Assembly (NCBI RefSeq): GCF_019393635.1 | Contig: NC_057867.1 | Span: forward strand, 1,382,527-1,446,526 | DNA length: 64,000 nt | Direction of reading: 5' to 3' | DNA from: Dromiciops gliroides | Taxonomy: Eukaryota > Chordata > Mammalia > Microbiotheria > Microbiotheriidae | In this document: in pieces, positions 1-8,541 of the stretch | Position numbering within the stretch: position 1 is the stretch's first letter | Layout: the number at the start of each line of letters is the position of its first letter | Notes under the pieces: generated by a model | Databases searched by the model: none | Seen by the model: the letters and a program-made list of their open reading frames with translations, nothing else | What the model was told of the DNA's origin: nothing | Program-made: the position numbers and the translations under genes

Positions 1-1526
1 AGGCAGGCCAGGTGGAGGCTCTGGGAGCCCTCAGCTAAGGTGGACATCAGTGAATCTGTCCACAGGCAGTTGGTGTCATTCTCCACATTGCATGGGACAC
101 TCAGGCAGGGCTGCACCTGAAGGAGGAAGTGTGGGGTCAGCAAGGACATCAGCCTGGAGCTTCCTTTGCCTGCCCTCCCGGATCACTCACTTACTTGGCA
201 ACTGCAGCCAGTGGCATAGGTCTGGTTGAAGCCCAGTTGCTGGGCTGGGCTCAGGCTACTCCAGGGCCTCACGAAGCTGCAGCTGGTGACGTATAGCTGG
301 CCCTCCAGTAGGCGTCCTGGGGAGAAGGGAGGGGGGAATGGGGCAGAGTGCCCCCTGATTGGCTGGGCTCAGCTGCAGTGCGTTTAATTCCCCCCTCCCA
401 GACCAGGTCCCTCCTTGTTGCTAGGCAATCAAGCAGCCAGGATGGAGCTAACCTGGGAGATGATTGGGTCCTTCCATCTCTCTTCAGCCGCCCCTTGCCC
501 TGTTGCCAAGCAACCAGAAGGGACTGCTGGGGATGGGGCAAGAGAAGGAGGATGAGAGCTGGTATTTTCTTTAGCTCAGATAAGCCAAGGGGCTGCTGGG
601 GTGTGCCCCCTTTCTGTTGGATTCCATTAGAGGAATGTTGTATATCTTTCCCTAGGAAAGAGCACTGCATTTGGAATCAGAGGACTTTGGGGCACCCCTG
701 CCTCTTCTTGGCCTCTTTAAAATGAATAGAGTGGACAAAATGATGTCTGAGGGCCCAGAGCTGGCTTTGACATCATAGGGTTCTAGGCTCCTTCCCCTCC
801 CTAGGATCAATTTCCTCCTCAGTATTTTCAAGTAACAGAAGGGTACAGTGGCCTTTGCTCCTACCTCTGGCTGTGTGACCTTTTCGAGTCTCCATTTTCT
901 GATCTGTGATATAATAATATCAACATCATAGTCTAGAGAGATCCCAGCAACTATGATCGTGTGATTATGAGAGAGGGATCCCTTGGTGCACCTGGATTCA
1001 AGTGTGAGCTATGTGACCTTGAAGAAGTCTCTGCACATCTGTCTCTCCTCCTTGCCTCATGTAGAAAATGATAGGGCTGGGTCAGGTGTTCTTGATGATT
1101 CTTACCTGCAACCAGATACTCCTGGCTCTTTAACAGGGCCTTGTGTCGGTATCCACAGAGGCTCTCCTGGGCTGGGGTAGTAAGGAATTTGGGGATGGGG
1201 GCAATGCCTTTGAATTTCTGGATGGAATGACAAATCAAAAGGGAGGTATCTCAGTGGAGGGTTGAGAGGCCAGAGACAGTATGCCTGGGGAGGGGGGGGC
1301 CCCCGGCGGCAGGGGAAGGCAGGATTGTGATACCTTGACAACCTTGATCCTATACTGCAGACGAGAGAGGGTGTGGTTGAGCTGGGGGACCGACAGGAAT
1401 TTGGCTGTGACAACTGGCAGGGAAAGGAAAGGGTTGGTGAGTGTAGGCTCCGCCCCCACTCCCAACCCCCACTCTCCCCTCCCCCCACCCCTAGCTCAGT
1501 TGGAGGAAAGGCCTGGGGGGCAGTAC

Positions 1527-1605
<79 letters not shown>

Positions 1606-1780
1606 CTGTCCCTGGGAGCCTGTGAGGAGGCTGGAATTCAGGAGCGTCCTACTCACCCATATCCGACCTGCAGAAGTCCTCTTGAGGATGCCGAGGGCCA
1701 CAGCTGCAGGCCTTCACAGGCAGCCTTGTGGTGGCCAGGAGCAGGAAGGTGAAGGCCAGAAAGAGGCTAGACATCCCCAT
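1..1780 (-). CDS. TIMP1: Tissue inhibitor of metalloproteinases 1 (last exon cut by window start)
   Basis: Secreted inhibitor that wedges its N-terminal Cys-X-Cys into the zinc site of matrix metalloproteases. Coding exons on the minus strand: 1780-1657 (ATG), 1413-1334, 1217-1106, 316-195, and 116 to beyond 1. Junction phases agree and about 184 residues are visible (human 207). A signal peptide of about 24 residues ([15 protein letters not shown]...) precedes mature [25 protein letters not shown] keeps the human N-glycosylation sequon, and [23 protein letters not shown] and CLWTD match TIMP1. The second human sequon (NRS) is absent; NQT and NDT are gained in exons 4 and 5. The GCSC spacing is one residue shorter than human GCEEC. 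A second Met at codon 3 could also start translation. It lies antisense in SYN1 intron 5. Confidence 0.94.
1531..1604. repeat. (TG)37 microsatellite
   Basis: Pure dinucleotide run in the first coding intron of TIMP1. Confidence 0.98.
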
Positions 1781-1800
1781 TTCCAGGATGTTCGGGGAGC
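1781..1800 (-). other. TIMP1: TIMP1 exon 2, 5' UTR part
   Basis: Twenty bases lie between the ATG at 1780 and a clear acceptor (TATGCACAG on the minus strand), so the first coding exon begins with a short untranslated piece. This matches the family pattern of a separate non-coding exon 1. Confidence 0.75.
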
Positions 1801-2115
1801 CTGTGCATAGAGGAAGGGGTGGAGTGGGGGACTGCAGCTCTTCCTACTGTTCAGTCTTTCAGGGAAAAGGTTACTGGACCACTTGTTCCTGGCCCTTACC
1901 CCTGCTTCTGGTCCCTTGCCTTGGTCCCAACTCCTACCCCCACCCCCTGCTCCTGTCCCAGAGGATGGGGCCGGCTCTGCCTGCTTCTCTGTGGGGCTAG
2001 CTGAGCCTAGGGTTGCCAGGTTGGCAGAGCTAGTGTCTGAGTGCTCGGCCCAGGACGGGGCTCCCTGGCCGGCTGCCACTAGCCCTGCCAGCCTGGCAGG
2101 GCTGTCTCCCCTTAC

Positions 2116-2180
2116 CTGGACTTGGAAGCAGCAGCAGGAACCACAACAGGAGCCAATGCCCAGGTCTAGGAGTGGAGAGC

Positions 2181-2219
<39 letters not shown>

Positions 2220-2222
2220 AGT
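2116..2222 (-). other. TIMP1: TIMP1 non-coding exon 1 (start approximate)
   Basis: On the minus strand a good donor (CAG|GTAAGG) lies at 2116/2115. Upstream is a TATA-like TTAAATAG, which would place transcription start near 2220. The exon would contain a CAG repeat and no upstream ATG, and would splice to the acceptor at 1800. The 5' end is inferred. Confidence 0.6.
2182..2219 (-). repeat. CAG/CTG triplet repeat, about 12.7 units
   Basis: An uninterrupted CTG run on +, so CAG on the TIMP1 strand. It lies at the predicted TIMP1 transcription start. Confidence 0.95.
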
Positions 2223-2245
2223 GCTGCTGTCTGGCCTTGGGACTG

Positions 2246-2361
2246 CTATTTAACCCAGCTGTGAAGGAGAGGGTGGAGGGGCGGGGCAGCAGGCAGGCCG
2301 GGGGCCGGGAAACCACAGACAGAGGGCGAGGGCGTCCCCCCCCCCCATTTCCGCTTACTCA
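2246..2361 (-). promoter_or_regulatory. TIMP1: TIMP1 promoter with AP-1/ETS pair
   Basis: On the minus strand TGAGTAA (2361-2355) is followed directly by GCGGAAAT (2354-2347), then about 95 bp later the TATA-like TTAAATAG (2253-2246). An AP-1 site next to an ETS/PEA3 site is the known inducible element of mammalian TIMP1 promoters. The role here is inferred from that. Confidence 0.65.
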
Positions 2362-2766
2362 CACCCGTGTGGCAGGCCAGCAGGGCTAGTTCAGGCTGCA
2401 CTTGGGGGCTCATCATTCCCCACCCCTCACCCTAGCTCAGCCTGATCTTAGACAGTTCATTCAGCGGGGGAGAGGGAGGGACATCGGAAGTTCTGGGGGG
2501 CTGCCCTGAGGACAGAGGTGTGGCAATGCCTGAGACTCTGACGTCTCTGGTGGCTGAATCAGTCCCAGGATTTTCCCTCTACTTCCCCTTGGAGCTATGG
2601 CCTTGGCTCCCTTGTCCCAGGCTTGCCCTTGGCCTTAGGGTCATAGCAGTCTTCCCATGGGAACCCATTTGGTGACCTGGGCAGGAGGAGGGGGCCAAGC
2701 TTGGGGTTTGAGCTAGGCACAGACCTCTGATAAAGCCACCATGTGTGAGTGGGCTTGTGCTTAGGG

Positions 2767-2781
2767 GAGAGAGAGAGAGAG

Positions 2782-2835
<54 letters not shown>

Positions 2836-2852
2836 CGCGCGCGCGCGCGCGC
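2767..2852. repeat. Compound (GA)n(GT)n(CG)n microsatellite
   Basis: GA 2767-2785, GT 2785-2833, then after three pyrimidines CG 2836-2852. Lies about 500 bp upstream of the TIMP1 promoter. Confidence 0.97.
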
Positions 2853-4174
2853 TCTCGAGCGCAAGCATGCGCTATCAGAGATCTTCCCTACCTGTTTGCT
2901 GAGCACCTTCTTTTTCTGCTGGTTGTGCAGAGAGGGTCTCCTGGCCCAGGTCAAACAAAGCTCCTTGTCACTCAGAGAGCTAGGGGAGGTAGCAGGGTGG
3001 AGTCAGGGGGCTTGGGTTTGGATCCCAGCCGTGTGCTACTTACAAGGTGGAAGGCTAATCGCTAGACCATTCCAGTCTACAATCCAACTCTACTGCTTGG
3101 GAGACCTTCAAGAACTACCGTGCCCTCCACAATCCCAATCCCCCAGATGGCCTTGGGCTAGCCTTTGGACTGTGCTATTGGCTGGGGCATCCACATAGAT
3201 CAGCTCTTGAGGACACAGGTGAGCCAGAGAGCAGATGAAGTAGGGTAGCTACAACGGGAGCTTTGGTTGAAGGACTTCCGGGGAAGAGGAGACTGGAAAT
3301 CCGACTTCAAGTCCTCAAAGGCCTGTGGGGGTGGAGGAGGACTCATCACCTCATTCCCTTGGCCCTGAAGGCAGAGCCCCCAGATTGAGGCTAGAGGGCA
3401 GGGCAGGGCAGTCAAGCAGGCAGCCCAGAGTGCAACGCGAAGCCTGTGGAGTTGGTGGTCTGCCTCCCTTGGAGGCTCCGAGTTTCTTAGGATCTGGGTT
3501 TGACTGGATAGCTATGAAGGCTGAGAGATTCTGCGCTTCTAGGCAAGGAAAGCACGAGAAGGGGACATGGAGGCTTGGGCAAAGGGGCTCCAAAGTAGAG
3601 GCCAAAAATAGGGACAGTAAGGAATGCTTGTTTTAGATGGATAGAAGCTCTGCCAAGAGTTGTGGGGACAGGTCTGATCTCCTTTGAGCTCCCTCCACAC
3701 CATCAGGTCTGTGAGGGGTCAGCCTGGAAAGGTGGGAGGCAGGATGCACCCCCTAGGGCACTATATTATCCTGACTCTCCTATCTCCACAGTTGCACACG
3801 CAGCTGACAGCCCTCATCTTGACTGCCCAGGGATCATGTCAAAGTAGGTGGCTTTGGGAGACCAAGCGGCAGGGCTGGAGGCTCTCCCCTCCAATGATGT
3901 GTTTCTCCCCTGACACCACCCAGGGTTTCTGGATAAATGCTTGCAGATGATGGGACCAGGAGGAGTGTTTAGGAAGTGCCTGCTGGTCCTGATTCTGGGG
4001 TTACCAACACAAAACCCCAACTGTGCTTGCCGTCAAGGAGCTTTCATTTACTGAGGGGCTGGGGGGCAGTCAGGAAAGGTCCCCTGGAGGAGGAGGCCAG
4101 CTGCTTTGGAGCAACCTTGGGATTCTAGGAGGTAGAGGTAAGGGGGAGAGTAGATAAAGAGAGGGGGGGAAGAT

Positions 4175-4402
4175 GGGAGAGAGAGACAGAGAGAGACAGA
4201 CAGACAGACAGAGAGAGGGGGAGAGACAGAGACAGAGACAGAGAGAGACAGAGAGAGAGAGAGAGAGAAACAGAGAGGGAGAGAGAGAGAGCGAAGAGAG
4301 AGAGAGAAACAGAGAGACAGAGAGAGAGAGAAACAGAGACAGAGAGAGAGAGAGAGACAGAGAGAGAGAAACAGAGAGAGACAGAGACAGAGAGAGACAG
4401 AA
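4175..4402. repeat. Impure GA/GACA-rich tract
   Basis: About 230 bp of GAGA with GACA and GAAA variants, purine-rich on +, in SYN1 intron 5. Long apparent reading frames across it are repeat artefacts. Confidence 0.95.
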
Positions 4403-6004
4403 AGAGAACCTGGCCAGCCTGGGAAACCATCTATGGTCAGAGTTGGTAAGGTATTCACACAGTGAGACCTTGACACGTGTCCCCCAATATAGGGCACTGG
4501 CATCCTCACCGATGACACATTTGGAACTTTGATGGGGTTACATGGTTACATGTGAGCTCCAACCTTGGACTTGACCTTTTCCAGAGATGGCCCCAGGGGT
4601 ATTCCCAGGAGCTCCTGGAATAGGAAGTCACTATGGTCAAGTACTTTGCTGCACTATAGAAATATTAGTTATTATGGGGCAGAGGGGAGGAAAGGGAAGA
4701 AGTGCATAGGAAGTGCTGCCATGCACCAGGAACTGTGCTAAGTGCTTTATAAACTCTCTCATTTGCTTTCTTCTCCTTCTAATGGCTCTTATTATTATAT
4801 CCATGGAGCCAAGCCCTAGGAGCCAAGGCTCTCAGGTGAGGAAGCTCCATCAATGCAGAGAGTGCTTGAGAGAAGCAGAATAACTTGAGGGTCCCTGATC
4901 ACAGCCAGAACACACAGGAAAGGGATCACAGACTCCTGCTGTCACAGAGACCCAGACCCAAGTTGCATTTTAGGCTGGTGAGCTGCTTAATGTCCTGGGG
5001 CCTGGGGAATGAAAAAAACACTGGATTTGGAACCAAAAGACCCAGGTTCAGATCCTGGCTCTTCCCCTTCCCTTCTTCCTTTCCCTTCTCTTCCCTGGGT
5101 TTCAGTTTCCTCATATCTCCCTCAATATCTCTAAGGTCCTGGGATGGGGGCTAAGATTCAGGCTCATAAGCACAAATCCTAGAGCATCATGGGAGTGTAT
5201 TCAGAGCCAAAGGGAGAAATCATGCCCAGAAGGATTGCAGGTCCTGGAACCAGGATTTAGAGATCATTTGGTCCAACCCCTTCATTTGACAGAAGAGGAA
5301 ACTGAGGTCTATGGAGCTGTAGGAAACAGTTTGATCCCATCTCCCATGCTTACTAGCTGTGTGACCACGGCCAAGTCATTGACCTTCCTGAGCAAGCTCA
5401 TAGGGTTCTTGTGAGAATAGTGAGATAGTCTAGTCCCAAGGTCACAGCCTTTTGATTCCCGTGAAAGGCTCTTCCCCCAGAAACATCTTGGGACTTGGGC
5501 ATCAGGCTGTAGGAGAGAGGGAAGAGGGGGCCCAAGGAGAGGAAAGGGGAGGGAAGTTTCCAGTCAGCCAGCACGCTGCAGCACATTGACGCAGTAACGG
5601 GAACAACTTCCCATCTAGCCTCCCTCCCCCCACCTCCGCCCTTGTCTTTGCCTTTCTCTGAGGCCAGTGGCCTGGCGCCTTACCCTGACTCCTCTCCTCT
5701 CTTCTCTCCTTTCATCACCTCCCCTCCTTTCATCTTCTCTCTTCTCTCCTCCTCTCCTCCCCTCACTATGATTTCTCACTCCAGTCTCTTCTTGTTCTCT
5801 TGTTGTCTTTGCTTTCACCTGCTTTCTTTTTCCTATGGTCACTCCCTCCTCTGGCTCCTCTTATCTCCTTGTGCCTCTTGTCTTTTCAGCCCAGTGTCTC
5901 TTCTCTTCCTCTCCCACCTGTCTCATGGGATCATAGATTTCAAGCTTGGGGAGACCCTAGAGGGCATCCGTCTACTCCAATATCGTCATTTAAAAAAATA
6001 AGGA

Positions 6005-6152
6005 GGGCAGCTAGGTGGTGCAGTGGATAGAGCACCGGCCCCGGAGTCAGGAGGACCTGAGTTCAAATCCGGCCTCAGACACTTAACACTTACTAGCTGT
6101 GTGACCCTGGGCAAGTCACTTAGCCCCAATTTCCTCACTTTAAAAAAAAAAG
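6005..6152 (+). mobile_element. Marsupial tRNA-derived SINE
   Basis: Full copy: head GGGCAGCTAGGTGGTGCAG, pol III B-box GTTCAAATCC, MIR-like core GTGACCCTGGGCAAGTCACT, A tail. In SYN1 intron 5. Confidence 0.93.
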
Positions 6153-6784
6153 GAAGCCGAGGAAGCCCTGAGAAATAAAGTCCAACAAAGTCCCAAAGCT
6201 AGGAAGTGACAGAGCTCCAGGATTCGAACCCAGGTCCCCAACTCCAAATCCAGTAGTTTTGCAAAGCCCCACCCCACACTGCTCCCATTTGTTCTCTTAG
6301 TGGCTCTTAGCAAAAGATCACCTCTTCTAATAAATCAGTAGCTGCTGTTTCTAGAGCATTTTCCTGAAGGGAGACTCAAGCATTCTTCAGGGAAGGGAAC
6401 AGAGATTCTGAGGGGCCCACAAATGCCTGAGCTCAAAGCTGGGGCTCTCTAGATCTCAAGGCTGCGACCCTTCTGCCAGATTGAGCTCCTTTACCTGGGA
6501 CGGGTGGATCAATTTCAGAGGGTCTTTGAACTTGTATGAAAAAAAGAGGCATCTTTCTTTTGACTAACCTCAGACTGAAATGGAGCATTTCCTTCCATCA
6601 GGAATGGAGGCAACAAGTCTTAAGTCTGGGGAAGTGTCCATAGGCTTCTTGCCCAGACTGGCACAAAAAAGCTTAAGGGCCCTAAACAAAGGACTTTGGG
6701 CAAGTCACTGCAGCTCTTGTTCCTCAGTTCAGTCCTCTGTAAATGAAGTCTACAGGTTTTTTTCCTGACTGCAACAGCACATGT

Positions 6785-6787
<3 letters not shown>

Positions 6788-6831
<44 letters not shown>
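6788..6831. repeat. (CA)n microsatellite
   Basis: Pure CA run of about 22 units in SYN1 intron 5. Confidence 0.95.
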
Positions 6832-6833
<2 letters not shown>

Positions 6834-7152
6834 TACGTGCCTTGAACAAATGGTTAATGTCAAATGGGCCTTCAGACCATACTGGGAACAAGTGGCAGCA
6901 GGGCCGGAGAACCTGGGTTTCCATCTTGCTTCCAATGAGCTATGTGGTCTATGTGGCCTCAGTCATCCAATAAGCATGCGTTACCCATTTACTGGGTGCC
7001 AGACCCTTTGCTAAATAATGGGGATGGACTAGAGGATCTCACAGGGCCGTTCCCTCTGTCAGTCCTGGGAGAGCCTTCATAGGCCTGAGCCTGGGCATAG
7101 GCTAGTGAAAGTAACCTTTTTGTCAGGGGCTTCAAGGGAACAGCATGACTGT

Positions 7153-8068
7153 AGCATTGACGAATGGGGAAACTGAGGGGGGCCGGAGAGGGGAAAGAGC
7201 TTGCTCATAACCACACACAGCCAGTAAGCAGCAGAACCCAGAGCCTCTGCCTCCACATCCCAGAAAGGATGGACCTCGCCCAAGGTCACAGCCACAGCGT
7301 TCAGGTCCAGGATGTGATTCCTGAAAGACAAATGTGCCCAAGTGAGAGAAGTGGGGCCAAAGAGATTACTCCTAAGAGCTCCTCTGCATGTGTCCTTGGG
7401 GTAGTTTCCTTCCTGCCTTGGAACAGATGGCTTTGCTGAAGCCCCCACTGACCCGAGGGAGGGAGGGAGGAAGGCAGGAGGGCTGCAGTCTACTCTTTGG
7501 CACATTTTGCACGTGTGCCAGTGTGTGTGTGCTTTCATGCATGGGCTCACTCTGGCCTGGGTATGCGGGTTGGCAGACATCTCTGCTGCATGGCCTGTTG
7601 TCTCAGCTGCTGGGTGGGGCAGGCTCTGGCTTCAGCTCTTGGCTGATTCTTCTTGCATTTTTCTTTGTGGCTGAACTGGGGTCAGGTCAAAGTCAGGATG
7701 TAGGCAGCCACTCACTCACTCACTCACTGACTGGCTTCCTCTATGGGAAAATCAACTTTCTCTTTTCTGGAAGTTGCTACTCATCAGTCACTCATCCACT
7801 CCCACCCCCTACTTGGAGAGCTGGAAAAGCTTGGGTGTGGGTGGTATCCAGATGGAGCGTTGAGGACCAGCACCAGGCAGCTATTAGCAAACCTGGGTTT
7901 GAGTCCCATGGAAGCCACTGAGTTAGTGGGTATGATCTTAGGTAAAGTCCATCCTTTCTGAGATGTGGAGGCAAAGGCTCTGGGCTCTGCTGCTTACTGG
8001 CTGTGTGTGGTTATGAGCAAGCTCTTTCCCCTCTTTGGGCCCCCTTAGTTTTCCCACTTGTCAATGCT
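7153..8068. repeat. Inverted duplication, 136-bp arms
   Basis: Arm 7153-7288 matches the reverse complement of 7933-8068 over 136 bp with about 15 differences, nearly all transitions. The central 40 or more bases (around GCTTGCTCATAACC and CACACAGCCAGTAAGC) are identical. The spacer is 644 bp. The arms carry a MIR-like core, but the match runs past the usual MIR consensus. Confidence 0.8.
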
Positions 8069-8541
8069 AAGGTCACTTTGTGCCCTCTGAGCTTGTGATG
8101 TGAAGGTTCCTATCACTTCTACTCTTCCTCCTCCCCCCAAACTCAGTTGGACTGGTGGACTCCCCATGGCCACTGACCCTCCCCCAGAGCCTGGAGAACA
8201 GGGTTTTATTTTCCTGGGTCTGCCAGGAATCAGGAGCATCAGCATTCGAGGTACAAGGGGAGGGGAAGAGGAGGAGCCAGGGTCAGAGCTGAAGCCTGAG
8301 ACGGATCACCGGTGACCTGGATCTAGAAGGGACCACCCAAACCTCCACTCCCTTATTGTACAAATGGGGAAGCTGGAGCCCCAGAGGGGGATCATAAAAG
8401 CCCCAGGTTGTAGAGCTGACTCCAAATTCACTCCACAGTGAGGGAGGTTTGAGTGTTAGCTGGTGTGGGGAGGAAGGAACAGAACAGGTCTGGACTTAGA
8501 ACCAGGACAAGACTAACTGTACCGTTGTCCTTTTCTGCCAG

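Larger units (their letters stand above)
1..8541 (+). other. SYN1: SYN1 intron 5 hosting TIMP1
   Basis: No SYN1 coding sequence appears before the exon 6 acceptor at 8541. The stretch contains the nested antisense TIMP1 gene (1 to about 2.3 kb), then about 6 kb without a gene. That part holds microsatellites, MIR-type fragments (near 2985-3045, 5000-5150, 5330-5400, 6896-6960), one tRNA-SINE at 6005, a pyrimidine-rich stretch at 5640-5930 and an inverted duplication at 7153-8068. No other exon was recognised. Confidence 0.85.

Noticed and set aside
1714-2221. Frames around the TIMP1 promoter ending in a Cys run
   Set aside because: Frames created by the CTG repeat and GC-rich promoter, not conserved coding sequence.
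4048-4518. Long Ser/Leu frame on the minus strand
   Set aside because: It is the GA/GACA simple repeat read in another frame; no splice or codon pattern.
6005-6152. tRNA-like A and B boxes
   Set aside because: Part of the tRNA-derived SINE, present in about twenty copies; not a functional tRNA gene.
7711-7731. CACT repeats as a possible CRISPR-like or regulatory array
   Set aside because: Short simple repeat with no spacers, in a eukaryotic intron.
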